Positions 10,073 to 19,345 of a stretch of DNA of 64,000 nt are shown one piece after another. This DNA is from Deltaproteobacteria bacterium (GTDB taxonomy: Bacteria; Myxococcota_A; UBA9042): contig JACKFC010000013.1 in NCBI GenBank assembly GCA_020632665.1, positions 1 through 64,000 on the forward strand. The letters are read 5' to 3'. Position numbers and translations under genes: made by a program. The notes below the pieces were generated by a model. It was not told the DNA's origin, did no database searches, and saw only the letters and a list, made by a program, of their open reading frames with translations. Numbering within the stretch: the first letter of the stretch is position 1; each line of letters begins with the position of its first letter.

Positions 10073-12232
10073 ATGCAAGGGAAAACAACACTGGCTACGC
10101 GACTGCTCCTCGCAGCATCGATTCTAGCGCTGGCAGCCTGCGGCAATGATCGGCAAGGCGCCGAGTCCGGAGAGGACACCACCGGGGCCGCGGATGTCGC
10201 AAACGTGGGCCAAGAAGTGAGCAGTTCAAGCGACACTCCGCTGCATCAAGACTCGTCGGACACCGCAGCCTCACCCGCCGGGCCCTGCGACGGCAAGGTC
10301 GACGGCACGCTCTGCGACGATGCCGACCCATGCACCGCCGCGACGACCTGTCTACAAGGCAAGTGTCAGGGCGGCGTGGACGCCTGCGAATGCCGAGGCC
10401 CCGCAGACTGCATCCTCCCGCCCGGCAAGCTGTGCGACGAGCAGAGACTCTGCGACGTGACGTCCCTACCCTACCGATGCAAGGCCATCCCGGGAACTGC
10501 CAAGGACTGCGGAGGGCCGATCAACGGTGGATGTGCCCAACCCACGTGCAACGCGGACACCGGTGCTTGCGTCGACAAGCCGATGCCTCCCAACGTGCTC
10601 TGCGACGACGGCAACCCATGTACCCAAAGCGAGTGCGACGGCGCGGGGAGCTGCAAGGTGACGGTAGAGACCTGTACGTGCCAGACGCAGGCGGATTGCG
10701 AAGCGAAGGACGACGACAACCTCTGCAATGGCACGCTCTATTGCGACAAGAGCTCGCTTCCGTGGAGTTGCAAGACCAACCCCTCCACCGTTGTTCAGTG
10801 CTCGGCCTCGGTTCCCGGGGCGTGCACCGACAACGTATGCGATGCAAAGATCGGGAAGTGTGTCGCCCAGCCGAAGCCCGTGTTCGCGGCCTGCGACGAC
10901 GGCAACCCATGTACGATCGGTGATGCCTGCAAGGGCGGTGCGTGCGTGAGCGGTCAGGCAAGTTGTCCCTGCACGAGCGACAAGGACTGCGCCGTGCAAG
11001 AAGACGGCGATGCGTGCAACGGTACGCTCTTCTGCGACCTCTCCTCGCAGTCCTGCAAGATCAACCCCAAGACTGTCGTGGTATGTCCCGACGCTGGCAA
11101 GGGCGGCTGCGTACAGAATGTATGCGAACCCTCGACAGGAGCGTGCAAGGCGGTGCCGGTCACCGACGGACTCGGCTGCGACGACGGGCTGGAGTGCACC
11201 AAGAACGAGACCTGCAAGGAAGGAGCGTGTGTCGCCTCGGCTCTCGGCAACACATGCGACTGTCAGACCGATGACGACTGCAAGAGCAAGGACGACGGGA
11301 ACCTCTGCAACGGTCTCTTGTACTGCGACGCTTCCACCGGTGCCTGCAAGCTCAACCCGGCAACCATCGTGGTGTGCCCAACGGTGGCCGACACCGAGTG
11401 CAGCAAGAGCCTGTGTGAGCCGACCTCGGGCGAATGCGCGATGGCCTCGGAGGCCACTGGTACCGCCTGCAACGACGGCAACTCCTGCACATCAGGCGAC
11501 GGTTGCGATGGCAGCGGAGCATGCGTCGGTGGAACGGTCACTTGCGCGTGCCAGACCGACGCGGACTGCGCCAAGCAAGACGACGGGGATCTCTGCAACG
11601 GGACGATGTTCTGCGACAAGCAGAGCTCCGCGCCGCAATGCAAACTCAACCCTGCCACCGTGGTCGTTTGCCCGACGGTGGACGAAACGACCTGCCTGAA
11701 GAATCTGTGCGCGAAGAAGGAGGGGACCTGCAAGTTGACGCCGGTCGCCAACGGGAGTCCTTGTTCCGATGGCGATGCCTGCACCGTCAGCACAACCTGC
11801 AAGGACGGAGCCTGCAAGGGAGCCGACAAACCGTGTGATGACGGCGACGCCTGCACGACGGACGCTTGCGACGCCGACCTCGGTTGTGTGCACAACGACA
11901 AGAACTGCGATGACGCGAACCTTTGCACTGAAGACGTATGCGACGGCGGGAAATGCCATCACCTCGGTGGCACGGGACCGTGCGACGACGGTGATCCGTG
12001 CTCGATCGGTGACAAGTGCCAGGGACAAGACTGCAAGGCGGGTGTAGCGAAGGACTGCGACGACGGCGACGACTGCACGGCCGATCTCTGCGGCAAGGAG
12101 GGATGCTCGCACACGCCGGTGTCTACCGTGTGCGAAGACGGCAACGCCTGTACCCTAGGGGACGTATGCATCGACGGCAAGTGTACCGGCAAGGCGACGC
12201 ACGGCGATCGCAAGAACCAAGAGCTCTGGTGA
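10073..12232 (+). pseudogene. N-terminal part of Cys-rich/RCC1 lipoprotein, cut by ISAs1 element
   Basis: 719 codons as read, of which the first 709 (to 12199) are native and the last ten lie inside the insertion sequence and end at a chance stop. Leader ends in LALAAC, a lipobox; GAGGAGG precedes the ATG. After a short Ser/Asp-rich spacer come many Cys-rich units of the form CDDGN-x-CT and CQTDADC alternating with CNGT-L-CD. If the element and one target duplication are removed, codon 12197-12199 is followed in frame by 13734 onward, giving KAT-VDCEDGLACTQDSC, which continues the repeat pattern exactly. The fragment could still be exported as a shorter Cys-rich lipoprotein, but it has lost its propeller domain. 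Confidence 0.85.
12190..12199. repeat. Target-site duplication, left copy (CAAGGCGACG)
   Basis: The 10-base sequence is repeated exactly at 13724-13733, directly outside the two inverted termini of the ISAs1-family element. The preceding G also matches, but it equals the element's last base. The size fits the 8-10 bp duplications known for ISAs1 elements. Confidence 0.85.
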
Positions 12233-13723
12233 TCATTGACGGAAGGATCCAGACGCGATCCGCTGCAACCCGCTGGAAGCTGATCCAGCCTGACAGCGGA
12301 GTTCTACGATGGACGGATATGTACGACTTTTCGAGATTTTCTCGCTCCTAAACGACCCCAGAGATCGCAAGGGTCGAGTGCACATCCTCGCCGAGGTCCT
12401 GTTCTGCTCGTTCGTCGCGATCCTTGCCGGAGCGAACAACGCCGAGGCCGTCGTCGACTACTTGCGGAACAATGAGGCGTGGTTCCGGAGGTTTGTCGTC
12501 TTGCCGGGAGGCATTCCCGCGCACGACATGGTGTTGCGCGCGTTCGCGCTCGTTGATCCGGACGAGTTCGAGGCCGTGATCCGGGCGTGGGTAGAGTCGC
12601 TCCGCGAACCTGGCGCGCTCACGACCGAGGGCGGTCACGTCGCGATCGACGGCAAGGCGCTGCGCGGAAGTCTCGCCAGGACGTTGGGGCGTCGGCCGGT
12701 GCACATGGTCGGCGCCTACCTAATCGACGCGGGCCTAACGCTGGGGACCATCAAGGTCGACGACAAGTCCAATGAGATTACGGCGATTCCAGACTTGATT
12801 CGGGTGCTGAATCTCAAGGGCATGACTGTCACCATCGACGCGATGGGCTGCCAGACGGCCATCGCTGCGGAGATCATCGCCGCCGATGCCGACTACGTGC
12901 TGCAGGTCAAAGGCAACCAGCCGACATTGCAGAGCGAAATCGAAGGGACGTTCGAAGAAGTGATGCGGCGCCGCAAGCCCGGTGAAGCCAAGGTCGCGCT
13001 GGATCGGTACCGCGAAGTCGACAAGGGCCACGGCCGCATCGAACAGCGAACCTGCATCGTATGCCGTGACTTGAGCGGCATCACCAACACGCAAGCGTGG
13101 GAAGGACTGACGGGGATCGCTCTGATTGCTCGTGAAGTCGAGAACCTGACGACCAAGAAGGTCTCCAAGGAGCTGTCGTACTACATCCTGAGCAATGCTG
13201 ACGTCGACGCTCGCGACATCGCGCGGACCATACGGAACCATTGGGCTATCGAGTCATCCTTGCACTGGACGTTGGACGTGACTTTCGGCGAGGACGGCCA
13301 CCGCGTCATCGACCGCAACGGCGCCGCGAACCTCGCGCGCCTGCGCCGCCTTGCGCAAGGCATGATCAAGAACGCCACCGGATACGGCATGAGCATGACG
13401 AGGGTCCGCGACGTCTGCGGCTGGAACGCCGACAACCTGCTCAAGGTACTGGCTGGGGAGGTCATCGCTCGACCGCGACTGCGGCGCGCGTTGGATCCCA
13501 AGCGCTTCAAGTCGCCGAAGACCAAGTAGGCGACGACATCGCTGCGCTCGAGTTGGTCGTGACGCTTGCGTCGCGGGTCGGTGAGCTATGCAGGCGCGCC
13601 TGTAGCTAGCTCTTGAACTACCGGATTGGCTCGTCGCCCGTCCGCCGAGATGCCCGCGAGACGCTCGGTTGTATGGTCGATGATGGCGCAGTCAACTGCG
13701 ACTCACTTCTTGCGATAGCCGTG
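12200..13723 (+). mobile_element. ISAs1-family insertion sequence, recent insertion
   Basis: The 1524-bp element is bounded by 17-bp terminal inverted repeats, CACGGCGATCGCAAGAA at 12200-12216 and the complement of CACGGCTATCGCAAGAA at 13707-13723, with one mismatch. It is flanked by perfect 10-bp direct repeats and carries one transposase. The identical duplications and intact transposase point to a recent insertion. The roughly 190 bases between the transposase stop and the right end hold no gene. Confidence 0.9.
12309..13529 (+). CDS. ISAs1-family transposase
   Basis: 406 aa, full family length, DDE transposase. Visible motifs: N-terminal DPRDRKGRVHILAEVLF, the region that opens this family; first catalytic Asp in HVAIDGKALRGS; second in MTVTIDAMGCQ; and catalytic Glu in NHWAIESSLHWTLDVTFGED. 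CGGAG lies a few bases before the ATG at 12309. The gene sits 109 bases inside the left end of its element. All catalytic residues are present and the frame is intact, so the element can probably still move. Confidence 0.92.
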   Translation: MDGYVRLFEIFSLLNDPRDRKGRVHILAEVLFCSFVAILAGANNAEAVVDYLRNNEAWFRRFVVLPGGIPAHDMVLRAFALVDPDEFEAVIRAWVESLREPGALTTEGGHVAIDGKALRGSLARTLGRRPVHMVGAYLIDAGLTLGTIKVDDKSNEITAIPDLIRVLNLKGMTVTIDAMGCQTAIAAEIIAADADYVLQVKGNQPTLQSEIEGTFEEVMRRRKPGEAKVALDRYREVDKGHGRIEQRTCIVCRDLSGITNTQAWEGLTGIALIAREVENLTTKKVSKELSYYILSNADVDARDIARTIRNHWAIESSLHWTLDVTFGEDGHRVIDRNGAANLARLRRLAQGMIKNATGYGMSMTRVRDVCGWNADNLLKVLAGEVIARPRLRRALDPKRFKSPKTK

Positions 13724-13733
13724 CAAGGCGACG
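13724..13733. repeat. Target-site duplication, right copy (CAAGGCGACG)
   Basis: Exact copy of 12190-12199, directly after the right inverted repeat of the ISAs1-family element. The interrupted reading frame resumes with the next base, 13734. Confidence 0.85.
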
Positions 13734-16667
13734 GTGGACTGTGAGGATGGGCTCGCATGCACGCAAGACTCCTGTGACCCCAGCGACGGTGCGTGCAGTC
13801 ACGTCGTCAAAGGTGATTGCACGCTGCCGCCGTGTAGCTCGAACGCGGACTGCAAGGGCGGGGGCGTCTGCAGCAGCAAGCTGAATGCTTGTGTTGCGTG
13901 CAACGTCAACGCCGACTGCGGCCAAGACAAGGTCTGCCGCACCAATGCGTGCGTTGTCGGCAAGTCGTGCGCCAGCAGCATCGACTGCAAGAGTCTCGGC
14001 CAGGTCTGTGACAAGAGCCAGAGTGTATGCGTTGCCTGCGTATCGAGTGCGGACTGCGAGAAGGGCCAGAGTTGCCTGGCGACTCAGTGTGTGCCGGCCC
14101 CGGTCTGCAGTAGCGACAAGGACTGCCCTGCTGTTTGTGGCAAGGGGTTGGGGTTCTGCGTGGAGTGCAACGACGACGTTGACTGCAAGGCGGGGTGGTG
14201 TGGGACGGATCGGCAGTGTCATCCTGCGGTGTGCACGGTCGCGTTGTGTGCAAGTGGGAATGCATTCAGTTGCTTGGCTGGAAAGTCGTATAGCGCAAAG
14301 TCGTGCAGTGATGGAAACGAATGTACCGACGATTCGTGTAGCTTGGGCGTCTGCAATTCGAAACCTAAGGACGGGCCTTGCAGTGATGGAAGTGATTGCA
14401 CCAAGGGTGATGCTTGCGGCAACGGAACGTGTGTGGCTGGCGGATCGGACGGGTGCGACGATGGCAACCCGTGCACGGTGGATGCTTGTCAGCTTGGCAA
14501 GGCGTGTGTCCACAACGCTTCCGCGAGCGGTGCGACGTGTGATGACGGGAACCCATGTACCGTGTCGGACGGTTGCGATGGTAGTGGAGACTGCCTGGCC
14601 GGGCCACCGAAAGACTGTGCTGATGACAATCTGTGCACCGCGGACAGTTGTGAACTCAAGGCAGGGCAATGCCTGCATGTTGCGACGCCAATCGGCTCGT
14701 CCTGCGGGGATTCTGGCTGGGGAGGCAAGTGTACAACAGTTGGCTGCCAGGTTCCCATTGTGGATGTCACGGCCTATGATAGCCAATTCTGGGCGCTTCG
14801 GGCCGATGGTCAGATTCTCACGTGGGGCAAGAATGCAGTTGGAGCGAACTGGTCCAACGGTGCGAAAATTCTTCCAACTCCGATTCCTATAGGTGTGGTT
14901 CCGACCGGTGGGAAGCCGCTGCGGATAAAGGTGCCCTGCGGGCTTGAACACAAGGTTTATGTTCTGGATGACCAAGAAAAATTGTACTCAGGAACGATAC
15001 AGAGCAACGGAACCATCAAGTTCCAGACCTCGCTGGCGGGCGTCGTAGGATTCGCATCTGGCGTGGCTGCGGCGCTGACCAAGGGCCAGCCCGTGGCACT
15101 CTGTGATACGAACAACTACAAGAAGCTAATCGACGTGATTCCTGACGCTGTTGATTTGGCCACAGGGTCTGGAGTTTTTGCCATCACCTCGTCCGGCAAG
15201 CTGTTGCGCGCATGGCAGATATCAGAGAACCCAGTCGCTGTTGCTGTCGTCGATTCCGTGCCCGCCAAGCCCCTCAGGTTTGGGTCAGGCCAGCTCTACA
15301 CGTCAGATGGAAACCTCTACGCTCTCGAAGCATCTGGCATCAAGCAGAAATGGGGCCCGCAAGCGACGGGCGCAGTAGATTTTGCCGGGTACTGCCACGT
15401 GACGCTGGCAGGGGAAGTCAAGTGTTGGGGGGACAACGCGTTCGGCGAGCGCGGAAGTTCGGCTTCTTTGGCCACCGACACTCTTGCAAAAGTGGAGGGC
15501 ATCACTGACGCCGTGCGGCTTGCTGCGACGGATGGCGCGATCTGCGCACTTCGAGGCACAGGCGATGTGCTTTGCTTTGGCAACAACAGGTACGGGCAAC
15601 TCGGAGACGGCAGCGCACAGGAAAAACACGTCGTTACGAAGCTCAGTGGGGGAATTGTCGGAGCGAAGTTCGTGGACGGCCAGCCAACGTGTGTGAAGGC
15701 CTCCACGGGGAAGGTCTACTGTTGGGGAATGAAATCACCGTATTCCGGCGCGAACGAACCATACCTGCGGCAGCCAACAGAACTCAAGGAGTTTGAGGGG
15801 GTTGACGGTTGGCATGGCAATCTCTCAGCGTGGAGCGGGACCGGCTCAAGTTGTTTCGCACTTGCGCGTGGCGGCGGAAAGCTGAAGTCCATCAGAGCAT
15901 CGGGCCTGGTCGCCGAAACCAAACTCAGCACCGTTTTGCAAATCGGCGGAATGATGCCGAGAGGAAGACTGGTCCTCGATTCCGGCGGGCAGCTATGGGC
16001 TGCGTGCGTTCTTCAGACGGGGGCAACTTGGACCTCCATCATGAGTGGGGTGGCCGCCGTCGATGGCGAGTGCATCCGAACGAGTTCAGGCTCGCTGAAG
16101 TGCTGGGGGGATGGCGGTACAACCTACTGCACGAACTGTAACGCCGGCACATGCAAGGATTGCTTTAGGTCAATTGGAATCTTGGGTTCTGGTGTCACGC
16201 AAGTCGCGCAGGTGGCATCGGAGATCTACCTGCCAGGCAATCAGGGAACCGGAATCTATGCTCTGAGCCAAACCGGATCAGTCTATCTCGCGAAACACGA
16301 AAGTGGCAATTCTTGGAACGTGACATTCGTGGCGACAGGATTGCCTATCGTCGCGCTCGGCCATGTGCCTACTCAGGCTGCATCATCTGCGAGTATCGAC
16401 AAGTTGACCGCCGTGGCCATGCGAAACGATGGAACCTGGATGCAACTGAGTGGAAATGGCCCGGGAAATCTTCCATCGGACGCAGCCTCCATAGGGAAAC
16501 TGTCGGGTCTCAAGCAGCTTTGGACGTCGCCTGCTGTGGGATGTGGGCTCGACGCGACCGGCGCTCCGCATTGCTGGGGAGACAATCGGTGCGCCAACGG
16601 CATCGGAACTTGCCTGTCGCCGAGCCCGGTCAAGGTAGCGCTACCTCCAAGGCTTGCCGGACCATAG
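13734..16667 (+). pseudogene. C-terminal part of Cys-rich/RCC1 lipoprotein, cut off by ISAs1 element
   Basis: 977 codons with no signal peptide of its own and no ribosome site at the chance GTG at 13734, so probably not exported. It opens in the middle of a Cys-rich repeat (DCEDGLACTQDSC), carries about 330 residues of disulfide repeats including CSSDKDCPAVCGKGLGFC, then an RCC1-like propeller of about 640 residues (VKCWGDNAFGERGSS, VLCFGNNRYGQLGDGS, PHCWGDNRCANG). It aligns along its length with the lipoprotein at 6286. Joined to 10073-12199 it gives a continuous 1686-aa lipoprotein. It ends ten bases before the convergent barrel-protein gene. Confidence 0.85.
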
Positions 16668-16677
16668 ACCTTGCCCC

Positions 16678-18549
16678 CTACCACCCCCACCGCAAATCCA
16701 AATACCCCACCATCGGCCCCGAACCCAGCTCCGACCGCGGCACCGGCTGCCCGAGCAGCGCCCGCACCGGCCGCTTGCCGACGCTGATCAGCGCACCGAC
16801 CCCGAGCGAGACGTCGTCACTCAGCGAGAGCCCGACGCCGGGCATGATCAGCCCCGAGCCATCGCGGACATTCCAGATCGTCGCCAGCGACGCGTTGTGC
16901 AGGTCCCAGAACTCGCGCGAGACCATCGCGGCGGCATGGATCTGCCCGAGCAAGAAGGCCTCGCCGACCTGCGTCGGCAGCCGCGTGCTCGCGCCGTAGA
17001 GCCCCGCCGCCACTCCGCCGATGCCGAAGGGATCGGCGCCGGCGTTGTCGCTGCCGTCGCCGTTGCTGCCCGTGCTCTGGAAGCTGACCTCGACCAAGGT
17101 CCGCAGCTTGTTCTCCCACTGCCGGTCCAGGCCACCAGTCGCCCGCAACTGCAGCTTGCCGTCCGGCCCACCCAGCGACCCGGTCGAGTCGCCATCCCAG
17201 CGCGCCGAACCCTCGACGTACCAGCCCGCGCCGAGCACATCGCCGTTGAGCGCCCACCCGAGCGTCGGCAGCCGATACGAGACGCCGGCCAGCACCGACG
17301 CGTCGAGCAGCTCGGGCACCCGCACGAGTACCCGCAGCAGGTAGAGCCCGTCGCGCAGGCCCATGTCGTCGGGCTCGCCGTCGCGCGGCCCGCGATGCAG
17401 CACCGCGAAGGCCTCGAGCTCGAGGTTGTCGCCGAAAGGTCGGGTGATGCGTACTGCGTCCAAGCCGCGCTTGAACTCGGTCGCGATGCTGCCGGGCCCG
17501 AATGGGCCGAAGAGATCTGCAGTCGGCAACAAGCGCGAACCACCAAAGCCGATGGCTTGGCGGCCGATCGTGATGTCGGCGCCTGCCGCGGTCAGGCGTA
17601 GGGACAGTCGATCGAGGTTGTGCTGCAGGTCGAAGCCGTCGCCGTCGTAGGCGATTTGATCGAAGTCGCGGAGGCGGAGCCGGTTTGGTGGCGCCACCGC
17701 CAGCTGCTGGATGATCGTTCCGGAGCCGATGATCGGCAGCACGTCCCAGGCGAATTCGAAGCGGAGGCGCTCTCCGTAGCTCAATTCTGCGACGGGCCGC
17801 AGGCGGGCCACCGAGAGACCGATGTCGGTGCGCGGCAGCGCGCCGCTGGCTGGCGTGATGCCGGCCATCGTCGTGGAGAGGAGGTGGCCTCCTAGCCTTC
17901 CCGAGAGGGGGCCTTTTTCGAACTCCCAAGCAAATGCTGGTTTCCCGAGCAGGAGCAGCGCGACTGCGAGGGCGAATTTGGCAGTCGGCCAACGTGGAAA
18001 GGGTCTCGAGGTTCTCTCCCCGCCAACGCGGGGAGAGATGGGCCAGAGGCCCAGAGAGGGGAAGACGAGAACATCGAGTGCCTTTAGGCACACCGCAGAG
18101 AATGGGCTGAGCGCCCAAGGGCGCGCTTCATTGCCTTGCCCCTCTCTGCCTCCGCCTTCGGCTCCGGCATCTCTCCCCGCGGCAGCGGGGCGAGAGTTTG
18201 GAGGCGTGTGGCCGGCGTGCTGCGGATCGGCATGCAGTCCATTCCTGCCGATATCTTCCGAGTGTCTCGAGGTTCTCTCCCCGCGAACGCGGGGAGAGAT
18301 GGGCCAGAGGCCCAGAGAGGGGAAGACGAGAACATCGAGTGCCGTTAGGCACACCGCAGGGAATGGGCTGAACGCCCAAGGGCGCGCTTCATTGTATTGC
18401 CCCTCTCTGCCTCCGCCTTCGGCTCCGGCATCTCTCCCCGCGGCAGCGGGGCGAGAGTTTGGAGGCGTGACAGCCACTTCAGACGCGGAAATCGGTCGTT
18501 CGACCCGCCATTGCACATCCTCGCTGGCGCGACCCCCCAAAGGCGTCAT
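16678..18549 (-). CDS. Outer-membrane beta-barrel protein of the ABC operon, with repeats in its N-terminal coding region
   Basis: 623 codons from the ATG at 18549, which overlaps the ATPase stop as ATGA. The genuine secreted protein appears to begin much later: a Sec signal (FALAVALLLLGKPAFA) lies at about residues 190-206, followed by about 415 residues of alternating-hydrophobicity strands ending GPMVGYLDLRWGW, as in porin-like barrels. Residues about 28-182 are translated from two copies of a 205-bp intergenic-type repeat, and no ATG/GTG/TTG lies between the second copy and the signal peptide. Either the repeats are translated and removed with a long leader, or they have damaged expression. 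It ends the LolA-like/permease/ATPase operon, so it may be the outer-membrane partner of that system. Start uncertain. Confidence 0.65.
   Translation of the reverse strand: MTPLGGRASEDVQWRVERPISASEVAVTPPNSRPAAAGRDAGAEGGGREGQYNEARPWAFSPFPAVCLTALDVLVFPSLGLWPISPRVRGERTSRHSEDIGRNGLHADPQHAGHTPPNSRPAAAGRDAGAEGGGREGQGNEARPWALSPFSAVCLKALDVLVFPSLGLWPISPRVGGERTSRPFPRWPTAKFALAVALLLLGKPAFAWEFEKGPLSGRLGGHLLSTTMAGITPASGALPRTDIGLSVARLRPVAELSYGERLRFEFAWDVLPIIGSGTIIQQLAVAPPNRLRLRDFDQIAYDGDGFDLQHNLDRLSLRLTAAGADITIGRQAIGFGGSRLLPTADLFGPFGPGSIATEFKRGLDAVRITRPFGDNLELEAFAVLHRGPRDGEPDDMGLRDGLYLLRVLVRVPELLDASVLAGVSYRLPTLGWALNGDVLGAGWYVEGSARWDGDSTGSLGGPDGKLQLRATGGLDRQWENKLRTLVEVSFQSTGSNGDGSDNAGADPFGIGGVAAGLYGASTRLPTQVGEAFLLGQIHAAAMVSREFWDLHNASLATIWNVRDGSGLIMPGVGLSLSDDVSLGVGALISVGKRPVRALLGQPVPRSELGSGPMVGYLDLRWGW
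18004..18208 (+). repeat. 205-bp palindrome-containing repeat, copy A
   Basis: Near-identical to 18265-18469. Starts TCTCGAGGTTCTCTCCCCGC and ends GAGTTTGGAGGCGTG. Each copy has a CTCTCCCCGC/GCGGGGAGAG palindrome near both ends and a GGGCCAGAGGCCC core. Such repeats are common between genes of G+C-rich bacteria and give spurious ORFs with PLSGPLAHLSPR; here the copy lies inside an open frame. Confidence 0.85.
18265..18469 (+). repeat. 205-bp palindrome-containing repeat, copy B
   Basis: Same orientation as copy A, offset by exactly 261 bases and the same length, differing at a handful of positions. The 56-base spacer between copies is unrelated. A shorter related block lies at 44298-44350. 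Confidence 0.85.
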
Positions 18550-19307
18550 GAGCGCCTCTCCTCACTCTCGATCCGCCCATCCCGAATATGAACAACCCGC
18601 GTGGCCCGCTCCATCACCATCGGATCATGCGTCGAAAACACAAAAGTCGTCCCGAATTCGCGATTCAACCCAACCATCATGTCGAGCAAATCCGACGCAG
18701 TGTGCGAGTCGAGATTCGCCGTCGGCTCATCCGCCAAGATAATCGCCGGATTCGCAGCAAGAGCCCGCGCAACCGCAACCCGCTGCTGTTGCCCACCGGA
18801 GAGCTCACCGGGACGCCGATCCCCATGCGCACCCAGCCCGACCGCGGTCAACATCTCGAGCGCCCGCGCGCGCCGCGCATCCTTCTCACGGCCTTGCAGC
18901 ATCATCACGTACTCGACGTTCTCGACCGCCGTGAGCACCGGCACCAGGTTGTAGGCCTGGAAGATGAAGCCGATCCGGTCCCGGCGGAGCAGGGCGCTCT
19001 CCTTCGCCGAGAGATCCCCCAACACCTTGCCGTCGACGGTGATTCGGCCGGCGGTGGCGTGGTCCAAGGCGCCGAGCAGACCAAGCAACGTCGATTTTCC
19101 GGAGCCCGAGGGCCCGGCGATGGCCAGCAGCTCGCCGCGCTCGACGTCGAGGTCGACGCCGTCGAGGGCTTTGACCGTGCCGCCGCCGCTCTCGTAGTGG
19201 CGGGTGACGCCGCGCATGGTGGCGACAATGTCGGTTGCGGCTGCGGTTGCGGCTGCGGCTGCGGCTGCGGTCGCTGCGCTCGGGGCGGGCTGGGGTGCGA
19301 CGTTCAT
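18546..19307 (-). CDS. LolD/MacB-type ABC transporter ATP-binding protein
   Basis: 253 aa, the energy-supplying subunit of an inner-membrane complex with the two permeases encoded just upstream. Walker A AGPSGSGKST (residues about 64-73), Q-loop FIFQAYN, signature LSGGQQQRVAVARALA (about 169) and Walker B IILADEPTANLD (about 189-200) are all intact. GGAGGA seven bases before the ATG supports the start at 19307. The N-terminus is odd: residues 11-25 are almost pure Ala/Thr, encoded by a hexanucleotide repeat. This subfamily extrudes lipoproteins or other substrates toward the outer membrane rather than importing solutes. Confidence 0.92.
   Translation of the reverse strand: MNVAPQPAPSAATAAAAAAATAAATDIVATMRGVTRHYESGGGTVKALDGVDLDVERGELLAIAGPSGSGKSTLLGLLGALDHATAGRITVDGKVLGDLSAKESALLRRDRIGFIFQAYNLVPVLTAVENVEYVMMLQGREKDARRARALEMLTAVGLGAHGDRRPGELSGGQQQRVAVARALAANPAIILADEPTANLDSHTASDLLDMMVGLNREFGTTFVFSTHDPMVMERATRVVHIRDGRIESEERRS
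19236..19271. repeat. Hexanucleotide repeat TGCGG(C/T) x6 in the ATPase gene
   Basis: Six tandem 6-bp units, read on the minus strand as alternating Ala/Thr codons near the ATPase N-terminus. Unit gain or loss would change the linker by two residues without a frameshift. Confidence 0.75.
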
Positions 19308-19345
19308 CGAGGACTCCTCCGAAACGACAAGGGCAGGGCGGTCCG

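Noticed and set aside
10320..12230. Regular Cys-codon periodicity that at first resembles a direct-repeat array or CRISPR
   Set aside because: The units are of uneven length, diverged at DNA level and translate into disulfide repeats; there are no constant repeats with unique spacers.
18084..18379. Small minus-strand frames containing PLSGPLAHLSPR
   Set aside because: They are translations of the palindromic repeats, a known source of false ORFs in G+C-rich genomes.
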